Assembly: GCA_965237485.1 (NCBI GenBank)
Contig: CBDEFQ010000006.1
Span: forward strand, 434,001 to 498,000
Direction: 5' to 3'
Origin: JAAELZ01 sp965237485
GTDB taxonomy: Bacteria > Pseudomonadota > Gammaproteobacteria > Arenicellales > Poriferihabitantaceae
DNA length: 64,000 bases
Part shown: piece after piece, positions 8,530 to 16,995 of the stretch
Position numbering within the stretch: position 1 is the first letter of the stretch
How the letters are laid out: each line of letters starts with the position of its first letter
Notes under the pieces: model-generated
The model's database searches: none
What the model was told of the DNA's origin: nothing
What the model saw: the letters and a program-made list of their open reading frames with translations, nothing else
Made by a program: the position numbers and the translations under genes

Positions 8530-8979
8530 TTACTGACTGTTTCTCTTGTTCCAAGATTGATAAAGTTCGTCCGGCCATAAAGACGTTATCCAAATCACAA
8601 CACTAAAGATTTCGTCGTCCGATAATTGGTCTTTCCACCCAGGCATGGAGCCACCTATATCGATGGTGCCATTACGAACGGTAAGTAAAAGTGCGCTTAA
8701 CGAATGGTGCCAAGTATGCGCGGTGCCATTTAGGGGTGGCGGCGGGTACTTCCCGTCATCGCCTTGAACATGCCAATCATTGGCGGACCCTTTTGCGTTT
8801 TCTCCATGGCAAACGGCACAATTGTGCTTAAAGAGTTTTTGGCCCTGGTCAAGAATCGCTGTGTCTGTTATCGACCCTGACTGTGCGTGTACGAATTCGC
8901 TGGATAGTCCGACCAATGCCACCAAGATGCTTAGACAAGTAACTCCGAAAAGGTAGCTGAAACATTTCCTCAGTGACAC
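8530..8979 (-). CDS. Periplasmic c-type cytochrome
   Basis: A small mono-haem cytochrome c with a signal peptide ending V-H-A-Q. The haem-binding motif is C-A-V-C-H and the likely axial Met lies in G-G-S-M-P-G-W. I prefer the GTG at 8979 because a GGGGGA ribosome site precedes it; an in-frame GTG at 8991 would overlap the upstream DUF4396 gene by more bases. It is translationally close to the MerR gene, two bases downstream. In similar gene groups such cytochromes accompany copper/mercury resistance, but its electron partner cannot be told from this sequence. Confidence 0.82.
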   Translation of the reverse strand: MSLRKCFSYLFGVTCLSILVALVGLSSEFVHAQSGSITDTAILDQGQKLFKHNCAVCHGENAKGSANDWHVQGDDGKYPPPPLNGTAHTWHHSLSALLLTVRNGTIDIGGSMPGWKDQLSDDEIFSVVIWITSLWPDELYQSWNKRNSQ

Positions 8980-9425
8980 GATTTCCCCCACTTTTTCAAT
9001 TTCCAGTAATTATACGGCCACGGAGTTATGAATCCGACAAGCAACATAATAGGTATGACCCACCAGATTAACACAGCCCCACCGGTGAGATACCAATCTG
9101 TTAAATTCATAGCAATTTCCATACCTATCATCGAAATCATACTCATACCAATAGCCGTATGAAAGGCAGTTTTGAAGTTCATCCTGTTACGGGTGAGTAT
9201 GAAGGTTTCTAATGCGATGCTCGTTAGTAAGCCGTTAACAATCGCCAAAATCATTATCAGATAGGTAGGCCAGGGGATGCCTGTGTATTGAAAGAAAGCT
9301 ATGGTGCCAAAATCACCGATTGAACACCCCAATAAGCACCAGAAAGTATTTTTGGCACTAGCACCCCAGACGGGCTTACTGAACCAAAAAGGGTTGCGCT
9401 TTATCGCATCGATAAGAATAGACAT
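8970..9425 (-). CDS. DUF4396-family membrane protein
   Basis: A 151-residue protein with about four membrane segments, recognised as DUF4396 by the pattern F-W-C-L-L-G-C-S-I-G-D-F-G-T-I and the A-F-H-T-A-I-G-M-S-M-I-S-M-I-G-M-E core. The conserved His, Met and Asp residues inside membrane segments suggest metal handling, but its function is not established. It is the first gene of the minus-strand unit DUF4396, cytochrome c, MerR, MerC and is divergent from the metal operon starting at 9620. Confidence 0.75.
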   Translation of the reverse strand: MSILIDAIKRNPFWFSKPVWGASAKNTFWCLLGCSIGDFGTIAFFQYTGIPWPTYLIMILAIVNGLLTSIALETFILTRNRMNFKTAFHTAIGMSMISMIGMEIAMNLTDWYLTGGAVLIWWVIPIMLLVGFITPWPYNYWKLKKWGKSCH

Positions 9426-9538
9426 AATTTATGAATTGTTACATGGAATAATTTATCGAATTTTTATCTCTGTACTTACTACAAGGTCAAGTATATTTTA
9501 TCAACTGCCAGAAGTAAATTAGAAACTGAAAAAAGAGG

Positions 9539-9569
9539 TTGACTCGGGGCTTGGTACAGAGTCTATACT
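9539..9569 (+). promoter_or_regulatory. MerR-type promoter with 19-bp spacer
   Basis: A -35 box TTGACT (9539-9544) and -10 box TATACT (9564-9569) are separated by 19 bp, the elongated spacing characteristic of promoters untwisted by MerR-family activators. Within and around the spacer lies a dyad GACTC...GAGTC (9541-9563), the expected position for the regulator. It points at the exported metal-island protein at 9620 and the copper genes behind it. The MerR gene at 8123-8527 is the obvious candidate regulator. Confidence 0.75.
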
Positions 9570-9619
9570 TCAATTTCTGTTCGACTAACTATTACAAGGC
9601 GTTAAAACTGTCTAGACTA

Positions 9620-10021
9620 ATGCGTTCGAAGTTCAAAAAGAGATTATTAAGGGTATGCTGTTATTTATTGACAGCGTCGGTGGCTTTTTCGCCCGTGGTA
9701 CACGCGTTTTATATGTCTGCCACCGATATGCAAACGGAGCAGGTTGTACACGAAAATCAGCCCAGCCATTTTCATGCTGCGCACGATGAAGCAACCGCAC
9801 CTTGCCCTCATCAACAACTTGAAGCAGCGGATGCCAGCGAAAACTGCGATCACGATAGCGGTTTGAGTTGTAAAATCCTTTGTACCGTTTCTATCTGCAC
9901 GATACCCGTCACGTCAATTGAATCGCCCGCATTCAATATCGCCAATCTGTGGCGATCAGACCAAGTAATACAACGGATCCAATCGATCTTTCTCGCCTTA
10001 TTTAAACCTCCCCGCATCTAG
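9620..10021 (+). CDS. Small exported His/Cys-rich protein of the metal operon
   Basis: A 133-residue protein starting at the ATG giving M-R-S-K-F-K-K-R. A signal peptide (L-T-A-S-V-A-F-S-P-V-V-H-A) is followed by a His-rich segment (H-E-N-Q-P-S-H-F-H-A-A-H-D), a C-P-H-Q-Q motif and a Cys cluster (C-D-H...C-K-I-L-C...C). I do not recognise a family, though small His/Cys proteins like this often sit first in copper operons. It lies 50 bases downstream of the MerR-type promoter. A longer reading from 9539 would start inside the promoter, so it is rejected. The 140 bases after it up to the IS show no gene. Confidence 0.65.
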   Translation: MRSKFKKRLLRVCCYLLTASVAFSPVVHAFYMSATDMQTEQVVHENQPSHFHAAHDEATAPCPHQQLEAADASENCDHDSGLSCKILCTVSICTIPVTSIESPAFNIANLWRSDQVIQRIQSIFLALFKPPRI

Positions 10022-10221
10022 TCTCGCCTATCGGTCGGGGTTCGCCCAGCTCGGGATTGCTTGCAGCAAGTGCGCTAACACGCCATAACCATACTTTACG
10101 CCTATGGGGCCACGAATGTTCGGTAAGATCGGACGAACGCACAAATAGATTAATTATTAGGCCCCAGACGTCAGGGTAGTTGCACACATTTTAATTCACA
10201 AGGGGCGGCGGAGAAATACTC

Positions 10222-10713
10222 ATGCCGAAATATAGCGTAGAACGAAGAGAAGCTGTTTTATCTAAATTATTATCATCAAATAGTCAGTCCTTCGCAGAAA
10301 TATCTAGAGAAGAAGGAATCAGTGTTCAAACCTTGTATGATTGGCGAAATAAAGCCAGACGATCAGGAGTTTTAATGCCTAATAGTGATTCATCTAATCA
10401 GTGGGATTGCCAAACTAAGTTCACCGTAGTTCTTGAAACTGCTGCGATGAATGAACAAGAATTATCTGCGTATTGCCGAGAGAAAGGCCTATACCCTACT
10501 CAAATAACGCAATGGCGAGAAGCTTGTATTAATGGTGTTGATGAGGCTCTCATTAGCCCTAAAGTTGCGCGCGATGAAATACGTGCGTTAAAAAAAGACA
10601 AGAAGAAGCTAGAAACCCAGCTGCGCCGCAAAGATAAAGCCTTGGCTGAAACGGCCGCATTATTAGTATTACAAAAAAAGTTTCAGGCGCTTTGGGAGGA
10701 CGAGGAAGTATGA
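10222..10713 (+). CDS. IS3 orfA, copy 2
   Basis: A 163-residue HTH protein with the intact A-AAA-AAG slippery heptamer near codon 152. A -1 shift at that site would enter the orfB frame, which is open across the junction. The stop codon overlaps the orfB ATG (ATGA). Confidence 0.9.
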   Translation: MPKYSVERREAVLSKLLSSNSQSFAEISREEGISVQTLYDWRNKARRSGVLMPNSDSSNQWDCQTKFTVVLETAAMNEQELSAYCREKGLYPTQITQWREACINGVDEALISPKVARDEIRALKKDKKKLETQLRRKDKALAETAALLVLQKKFQALWEDEEV

Positions 10714-11761
10714 TTACGACTCAGACGCGCATTAAAGTAATCAATGATGTTAATGAAGCAGTAGACGCAGGTTCAAAGCGTTCAAGTGCTTGTGAGTTGG
10801 TTGGCCTTGCCGAGTCTACGCTTAGACGTTGGAAGCCAAAAGGAGAAGATAGTATCCGCAGTGATCAACGTCCTTTGGTAGAAAAGCCAGTACCTGGCAA
10901 TAAACTAAGCGAGCAAGAGCAGCAACACATTTTATCGATATGTAATGAATCGGCATACAATCATTTGCCGCCGTCGCAAATAGTACCGCAGTTGGCTGAC
11001 AAAGGTATTTATGTGGCCAGCGAGTCTAGCTTTTATCGAGTTCTCAAGGCGCATGGGCAATTGAAGCACCGCGGCCGCGCCAAACAAAAGCAGTCCCGAA
11101 CACCCCGATACTCATATAGCACTAAAACCTAATGCTGTGTGGATGTGGGATATCACCTATTTGGCGACGCGTACTATTGGCAAGCATTATTACCTGTACA
11201 TGGTAGAAGACCTTTACAGTCGCTATGGCGTTCACTGGGAAGTACATCCTTGTTGAAAGCGGTGAATTAGGTGCGCAGTTGATGTCTCAGGCGGCTCTAA
11301 AAGTGGCCAGCTGCGATGGCATGCCCGTCTTACACAGTGATAATGGCAGCCCAATGAAATCGTTCACAATGAGAGCGAAGTTAGAAGCATTAGGAATAAA
11401 GCCCTCTTACTCAAGGCCAAGAGTAAGCAATGACAACGCTTATATTGAATCCATGTTTAGAACGGTAAAGTATTGCCCTGCGTGGCCTTCTCAAGGCTTC
11501 GATAGCTTAGAGGCCGCCCGCCAATGGGTGGGTAAGTTTATGCAATGGTATAACGAAGAACATCGTCACAGTGCTATACGCTACGTTACACCTGGCCAGC
11601 GTTATCGCGGTGAAGATAGTGCCCTATTAGCAAAACGAGAAGTTGTTTATCAGGAAGCTAAAGCAGCAAAACCTAATCGGTGGTCTGGCCAAACCCGAAA
11701 TTGGCGACCTTGTGGTGCGGTTGCGCTGAACCCACAAAAAGAAGTATTATTGGCTGCGTAG
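10710..11761 (+). pseudogene. IS3 orfB, copy 2 (two frameshifts)
   Basis: The transposase frame is interrupted by an extra C in the run near 11104 (five codons before WMWDIT) and an extra T near 11251. The first reading stops at 11132 and the C-terminal half is open only from about 11225 in another frame. D147 is separated from D210 and E246, so no active enzyme can be made from this copy. Confidence 0.9.
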
Positions 11762-11803
11762 GAAAATGTGCAACTACCCTGAAAATTGCCGTAGGTTAAA
11801 AAA

Positions 11804-12604
11804 TTGAAAACACAAATTTTAAAAAACGCAGCTTTGCGTACGCTTGCATTCCTGTTTTATGCGAGTGGTACCGCTTTCGCTTCTGGAGAAAAACACTCAG
11901 TACTTGATTCTCAAGGTCACCCCCGTTCGCCCCAACACAGCGATATCTACAAAGGCGATATGTTGTCTTTAGATACTACGCTTTCTTGGAAAGAGCGTTT
12001 TAACGGTGATGAAACTTTTAGCGAAACTCAAATACTTCCGCAACGCGAGACTGTGGTTATTGTAGCAGAATCCGATCCATCACTAAATAATCAGACAACG
12101 GAGTTGATGATGGACGGGATGGGAGTCGTTAAATCGGTTCGTACGGAACAGGGCAAAGTAAAAATATCCCATGGCCCAATTGAAAAATATGGCATGCCCA
12201 AAATGACGATGATGTTCAAAGTCGAGGACGCTTCGACGCTTGAAGGCATTGAAGAAGGCCAAGAGGTTGGGTTTAACGTCGACATCTCCTCTGGAGGATT
12301 TATAGTGACACACATCATGTCGGTGAAGGTGATGGGAAGCGACCAGACTGGTCAATCGCAACCTAATAACACTGGTGATATGGATGCACGGGGCGTGGTT
12401 AAGGTTGTTCGGTTTTCCCAAGGGAAGATTAAAATTGAGCACGGGGCGATAGATAAATATGGCATGCCCAGTATGACCATGATGTTCAAAGTCCAGGATC
12501 CTGCCATGTTGGAGTGGGTTGAGCCTAATATGGAAGTTGATTTTGATATCGACAACTCAGCGGGCGGTTTTGAAATCACCAACATTAAGCCCGCCAGCCA
12601 ATGA
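11804..12604 (+). CDS. Exported protein with two tandem CusF-type copper-binding domains
   Basis: A 266-residue protein starting with TTG. A signal peptide ends F-Y-A-S-G-T-A-F-A-S. Two CusF-like repeats follow: residues about 103-170 (H123, then M134-T-M136-M) and about 195-262 (H213, then M224-T-M226-M), each with K-Y-G-M-P-x-M-T-M-M-F-K-V. In CusF, a His and two Met bind Cu(I)/Ag(I); the Trp of E. coli CusF is not at the same place here. It overlaps the TolC-like gene by four bases (ATGA). IS3 copy 2 ends 12 bases before the start, so the natural leader and ribosome site are mostly lost and expression may depend on the IS. Confidence 0.82.
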   Translation: MKTQILKNAALRTLAFLFYASGTAFASGEKHSVLDSQGHPRSPQHSDIYKGDMLSLDTTLSWKERFNGDETFSETQILPQRETVVIVAESDPSLNNQTTELMMDGMGVVKSVRTEQGKVKISHGPIEKYGMPKMTMMFKVEDASTLEGIEEGQEVGFNVDISSGGFIVTHIMSVKVMGSDQTGQSQPNNTGDMDARGVVKVVRFSQGKIKIEHGAIDKYGMPSMTMMFKVQDPAMLEWVEPNMEVDFDIDNSAGGFEITNIKPASQ

Positions 12605-14025
12605 GAAACGTATCCATGAAAAATAAAACACTGAGAATGGCATTTCTGCTTTGGGGTTCGATCCTTCTGACATCTGCTTGCACCACTGTTCCAGAGGATG
12701 GCGGGATTGGAGGTGTCCAGGCCTTGGTTGACGCCCAGATCGGTTCGCAAAACGAGTTGTCGGTGTTAAATCCGAATCAGGCCCTATCAGCCGAGCAGGT
12801 CAACACCATTTTGTCAAAACCCCTTGGAATTGCAGATGCCGAGCGATTATCTATGCAAATCAATCCGGTGGCAAAGGTGAATATTTTAACGGTGGGTATT
12901 GCTCAAGCCGATTACGCCCAAGCCGGGCGCTTAGAAAACCCAGGTTTTGGCTATGAGCGATTCTCCGGGCAAGACTACACTGCTTCACTATTGTTTGATA
13001 TTGGTGGACTATTCTTGATGCCATTAAAGCGCCAAATCGAAGGACGCCGACTCCAAATGGCGCAGTATGAGGCGGCGGGTTCAGTGATGACGCATTTAGC
13101 TAACACGCGTCGACTATGGACCGAGGCGGTGGCCAAAAAGCAACAGACACAGCTCCTTTTGCGTACAGTGGAGTCAGCAGAAACTGGCAATAACCTTACT
13201 CGGCAAATGTCAGCACTGGGCCACAGTGGCGTAATTAAGGCTGCCGAATCTGAATTGTTTTTGAGTGAAATACGTACTGCTCTGGCGAAGCAACAGTTGA
13301 CTGAAGGAGCGGCCAGAGAAGCACTGATACGTCAACTCGGCTTGTGGGGCGACCAAGCGCGTATTCTTACGTTACCAGATACGTTGCCGAAAATTCCTGC
13401 TAGTCCAATTGAGATTACATCCGTGGAACAACAAGCCATAGAAAATCGACTGGATGTACAAATGGCGAAGTTTAACATTGAGAAAATGGCCAAGAATCTT
13501 AATTTGGGCCGCAAAAGCGCGTTCTTTTCAGCTGTTGAGTTAGGCCCAGTGGTAGAAAAACTCGAAGGTGAAAAAGAGCGCGGTTATGAGCTCGAATTTC
13601 GGATCCCAATATTCGACGCCGGCGGCATCAAGGATAAAAAAGCCAAAATTTTATTCGAACAAGCTCAAGCGTATGCAGAAGCAACGGCAATTGCAGCAGC
13701 TTCAAATGCTCGCAGCGCGTTGGCGGTTTATCGCAGCACTTGGGAAATCGCCACCCATTTTGCTGAAGAAGTATTGCCCCTGCGACAACGCGTGAGTCAG
13801 GAGCAATTGCTGATGTATAACGGCATGTTGATCAGTGTGTTTGATTTGCTCAAAGATGTTCGATCTGCAATCGACGTTGAGGCCAACTATGTGGACGCCA
13901 TCAGGGAATTTTGGTTAGCCGATACCAACCTACAACAAGCGCTCACGGGTGCAGATTCTGCACAAATGAACTTTTCCAGTGCAGGCGCAATGCCGTCGAC
14001 CGGCGTTGATGGCGAAGGCCATTAG
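12601..14025 (+). CDS. TolC/CusC-like outer-membrane efflux lipoprotein
   Basis: A 474-residue protein of the outer-membrane efflux (OEP) family. A lipoprotein signal with lipobox L-T-S-A-C precedes two OEP repeats rich in long helices (for example L-E-N-P-G-F-G-Y-E and F-R-I-P-I-F-D-A-G-G). The ATG at 12601 overlaps the upstream stop; a second ATG at 12616 (M-K-N-K-T-L) gives a more normal signal peptide and is an equally good start. No RND or adaptor gene follows, unlike cusCBA, so the inner-membrane partner is either elsewhere or missing. Confidence 0.85.
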   Translation: MRNVSMKNKTLRMAFLLWGSILLTSACTTVPEDGGIGGVQALVDAQIGSQNELSVLNPNQALSAEQVNTILSKPLGIADAERLSMQINPVAKVNILTVGIAQADYAQAGRLENPGFGYERFSGQDYTASLLFDIGGLFLMPLKRQIEGRRLQMAQYEAAGSVMTHLANTRRLWTEAVAKKQQTQLLLRTVESAETGNNLTRQMSALGHSGVIKAAESELFLSEIRTALAKQQLTEGAAREALIRQLGLWGDQARILTLPDTLPKIPASPIEITSVEQQAIENRLDVQMAKFNIEKMAKNLNLGRKSAFFSAVELGPVVEKLEGEKERGYELEFRIPIFDAGGIKDKKAKILFEQAQAYAEATAIAAASNARSALAVYRSTWEIATHFAEEVLPLRQRVSQEQLLMYNGMLISVFDLLKDVRSAIDVEANYVDAIREFWLADTNLQQALTGADSAQMNFSSAGAMPSTGVDGEGH

Positions 14026-14054
14026 TTCGCACACCTAATTAGAGAGATTATCAA

Positions 14055-15344
14055 ATGACAAATCGAAGACAATTTTTACAAGGCGCGGGCGCCGCCATGG
14101 CAGTGGGGGCTGGACTGGTAGCGAAGAGTGCCTTGGCGGCCTTACCAGAATCGCCAAGCTCCGACTCAGCCACCATGCAACCTCCAGCTGAGCCCACATC
14201 GGGCCCTTGGTACAATCCGGTCGTGACCCTCAATAGCTGGTCATTGCCATTTCGCATGAAAGACGGATGGAAGGAGTTTCATCTAACGGCCGAGGCTGTC
14301 GAGCGCGAGCTCGCACCGGGCATGGTGGCGCGGTTGTGGGGATACAACGGGCAATCTCCTGGGCCCACCATCGAATGTGTTGAAGGCGACAAGGTGCGGA
14401 TCTATGTGACCAATCGATTACCTGAACACACCACCATTCATTGGCACGGCATTTTTTTGCCCGCCGGTATGGATGGGGTAGGGGGGTTGAATCAACCTCA
14501 AATTCCACCTGGCAAAACATATGTCTATGAGTTTCAGCTGAAGCAATCTGGAACATTTATGTATCATCCCCACGCGGATGAAATGGTGCAGATGGCCATG
14601 GGAATGATGGGATCCTTTGTGGTTCATCCTAAAGACCCCGAAACCCACAAGGTCGATCGCGATTTTTGTTTCTTGATGGCCGGCTATGACATTGATCCCG
14701 GTACCATGACCACCCGCATCAACACTATGCTGGATTTTAATTTGTGGACATGGAATAGCCGGGTGTTTCCAGGCATTGATCATCTGGTGTGTGGTTACAA
14801 TGAACGTGTCCGCGTGCGCATGGGTAATCTCACCATGACCAATCATCCTATTCATATCCATGGTCTTAATTTTGAAGTCGCGTGTACGGATGGGGGGTGG
14901 GTGCGACCCGAAGCACGCTGGCCAGAGGTTACGGCGGACATTGCCATTGGCCAAATGCGGGCCATTGAATTCAATGCGGACGCGCCCGGTGATTGGGCGA
15001 TGCACTGTCATAAATCTCATCACACCATGAATGCCATGGGCCACGAAGTACCCAACATGATCGGCGTGGATCAACGGCAGGTTCAGCAAAGCCTTAGCAA
15101 ACTACTACCTGGCTACATGGTGATGGGTGAGCGCGGCATGGCGGACATGGGTGAAATGGTGATGCCCTTGCCCAAAAATACGCTACCCATGATGACCGGG
15201 GAAGGCCAGTTTGGCCCCATCGAAATGGGCGGCATGTTTACGGTATTAAAAATCCGCGAAAACCAGATGGCCGGTGATTACGCCGACACAGGTTGGTACG
15301 ACTATCCCGAAGGCACTGTTTCTTACGAAGCAGATATTGCTTAA
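14055..15344 (+). CDS. Tat-exported multicopper oxidase (copper-resistance type)
   Basis: A 429-residue multicopper oxidase. A Tat signal begins N-R-R-Q-F-L-Q-G-A-G-A-A-M. Copper ligand motifs run in order: H-W-H-G (H129, H131), H-P-H (H171, H173), H-P-I-H-I-H-G (H264, H267, H269) and H-C-H-K-S-H-H (H317-C318-H319). A Met-rich region near the end (M-A-D-M-G-E-M-V-M-P, and more) is typical of enzymes that oxidise Cu(I). It probably detoxifies periplasmic cuprous ions. It is shorter than CopA (about 600 residues), matching the compact class found with TolC-like and cupredoxin genes. Confidence 0.9.
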   Translation: MTNRRQFLQGAGAAMAVGAGLVAKSALAALPESPSSDSATMQPPAEPTSGPWYNPVVTLNSWSLPFRMKDGWKEFHLTAEAVERELAPGMVARLWGYNGQSPGPTIECVEGDKVRIYVTNRLPEHTTIHWHGIFLPAGMDGVGGLNQPQIPPGKTYVYEFQLKQSGTFMYHPHADEMVQMAMGMMGSFVVHPKDPETHKVDRDFCFLMAGYDIDPGTMTTRINTMLDFNLWTWNSRVFPGIDHLVCGYNERVRVRMGNLTMTNHPIHIHGLNFEVACTDGGWVRPEARWPEVTADIAIGQMRAIEFNADAPGDWAMHCHKSHHTMNAMGHEVPNMIGVDQRQVQQSLSKLLPGYMVMGERGMADMGEMVMPLPKNTLPMMTGEGQFGPIEMGGMFTVLKIRENQMAGDYADTGWYDYPEGTVSYEADIA

Positions 15345-15378
15345 ACAAATTTATTCAACATCAATAGGTAAATCAAAA

Positions 15379-15879
15379 ATGAAAAAAGTAATAACACTCT
15401 TTATCACTATCCTTACGACTGCTTTAATTGGACTGACCTCCGCAGCTTTGCATGCGGGTGGCACACATGATCATAAGCATGCGATTGAATATGATCCTGT
15501 GCACAACGAATTTGGCATGTATCAAAAAAACATGGATGTCACTAAAACCATAGAAATCGAAATGAGCGATATGATGCGTTTTACCCCTGACATGATTAAC
15601 GTGAAGCAAGGAGACGTAATCAAGTTCGTTCATAAAAATACCGACCAACAGGTTCATGAATTTGTTTTAGGTACCCCAACTTCTTTGGATGAACATGCCG
15701 AATTGATGAAAAAGTTTCCAGGCATGGAGCATGAAGAGCCGTACATGATCCACGTGGCACCCGGTGAAAAGGGAGCAATCACTTGGAAGTTTTCTGAAGC
15801 AGGTGAGTTTGCCTTTGGTTGTCTTATTCCAGGTCATTATGATGCAGGCATGAAAGGAACCGTGGCTGTTGAGTCTTAA
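15379..15879 (+). CDS. Periplasmic cupredoxin (plastocyanin/azurin-like copper protein)
   Basis: A 166-residue exported blue-copper-type protein. The start chosen is the ATG giving M-K-K-V-I-T-L-F; a signal peptide ends L-H-A-G-G. A His-rich stretch (G-T-H-D-H-K-H) follows. The type-1 copper site is visible as H93 (V-H-E-F-V), C148 (F-G-C), H153 (P-G-H-Y) and M158. It is the last gene of the metal operon, 34 bases after the oxidase, and may carry copper or accept electrons from it. Confidence 0.88.
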   Translation: MKKVITLFITILTTALIGLTSAALHAGGTHDHKHAIEYDPVHNEFGMYQKNMDVTKTIEIEMSDMMRFTPDMINVKQGDVIKFVHKNTDQQVHEFVLGTPTSLDEHAELMKKFPGMEHEEPYMIHVAPGEKGAITWKFSEAGEFAFGCLIPGHYDAGMKGTVAVES

Positions 15880-16220
15880 ATGACTTTTTTGTTTTGATAA
15901 CAAAAGAAATTATTATCAAATTTGGCGGATTCGAAATCCGCCTTGGCTATCGGATATGACCCAGTCGAGCGTTTTCGAAACGATGATGACTTGGCCTAAG
16001 CGGGGACACTATGAAGCCGAAGAGATGACAAAGAACGAGTGCCGTTGGAACTACCAGTCTGGAGTTTGGGTGCAGAACTCAAAAGGCGCCAACGCGCCGT
16101 CCCCCAGATGCGTAGTATCGCTTTTTAAGGGAGTGGCCATTAATTGCGCAATACGCCTTGCTGTGAAATAGCGTGTTGACGCTGAATTAGGCAATATTAT
16201 CTTGAACGAGTACTAGATGT
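15880..16220. other. Intergenic region between convergent units
   Basis: About 340 bases between the cupredoxin and the convergent omega-amidase. It contains one strong hairpin (15924-15942). A 71-codon ORF (15956-16171) has no ribosome site and unusual composition, and I do not call it. A few T-runs are present. I see nothing else convincing. Confidence 0.5.
15924..15942. terminator. Hairpin downstream of the metal operon
   Basis: GGCGGATT and AATCCGCC form a perfect 8-bp stem with a 3-base loop. On the plus strand it is followed by TTGG rather than a long T-run, so it is an imperfect intrinsic terminator, but its position 45 bases after the cupredoxin stop fits the end of the operon. Confidence 0.55.
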
Positions 16221-16995
16221 TTAGCGGGTAATGTCAAACTGATCGGCATCTTTTTCGGCAGGGAAAAGTGTTCGAAATTGAGTTAGTTCCTTAAGTGACA
16301 AACTCTCAGTGTGCATCGCTGCCTTATTGTTAAAGTCATACAGCGAGTGCCCTTTAGGGTCTAGTATGGTGCTGCCGCCTGAAAATGTATTGCCCAATGG
16401 GTCAGCACCGAGGCGATTACTTGCTGCAATATAGCACTGATTTTCAATCGCTCGGGCTACAAGCAAACTGTCGAGCATCTGGCCAATTGGCGACGTACAG
16501 CGCTAAATCGTAGTCACCTTGATTTCGACTCCACACCGGAAAACGCAGGTCGTAGCAAATAAATAAAGCGATGCGCCAGCCTTTGTGATTTACGATTACC
16601 CGTTTGTCTCCGGCTTCGTAGTGTAAATGTTCTTTACCGAAGCGAAATAGATGCCGCTTGTCATAGAATTCGAGTTCGCCGTCCGGCCTAGCCCAAATCA
16701 TTCGGTTTACGAAGTGATCGCCCAATTTCATGATCAGGCTGCCGGTGACTACCGCACTAAGGCTTTGCGCTCGCGCCAACATCCAAGCAACAGTCTCACC
16801 TTCCATGGGTTCAAAGGCTTCCCAGGGCTTCATCGAAAAGTCGGTGCTAAACATTTCAGGTAGCACTACGATATCGGTGTCTAAATCATCAGTGAAATAA
16901 CCATCATAACGCGCACGATTCGCCGCGGGATGGTGCCAAGTTAATTCATCTTGAATAACGCTAACACGCAACGGCGTGCCTTTTATATCTGGCAT
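16221..16995 (-). pseudogene. Omega-amidase (YafV/Nit2-like, nitrilase superfamily), frameshifted
   Basis: The protein is split over two frames: 16995-16444 carries the N-terminal two thirds with the nitrilase triad Glu (L-P-E-M-F), Lys (Y-D-K-R-H-L-F) and Cys (F-I-C-Y-D-L-R-F-P), and 16478-16221 carries the C-terminal part from L-V-A-R-A-I-E-N-Q. The shift lies near 16470 after N-W-P-D-A-R. The gene overlaps the preceding aminotransferase by 13 bases. In other bacteria this pair removes the alpha-keto acid amides (such as alpha-ketoglutaramate) made by glutamine-using transaminases. The frameshift is a pseudogene mark unless it is a sequencing error. Confidence 0.8.

Larger units (their letters stand above)
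10162..11791 (+). mobile_element. IS3-family element, copy 2 (orfB damaged)
   Basis: A 1630-bp copy with 4-bp target duplication TAGG (10158-10161 and 11792-11795). It is two bases longer than intact copies because of two single-base insertions in orfB. It sits between the first gene of the metal operon and the tandem CusF gene, immediately in front of the latter's ribosome-binding region. Confidence 0.93.

Noticed and set aside
14418..15089. 223-codon His-rich minus-strand ORF
   Set aside because: Antisense shadow of the multicopper oxidase; the His-richness comes from complementing Met (ATG) codons.
15956..16171. 71-codon ORF after the metal operon
   Set aside because: No ribosome site, no recognisable domain, and it lies in a convergent intergenic region with a hairpin.
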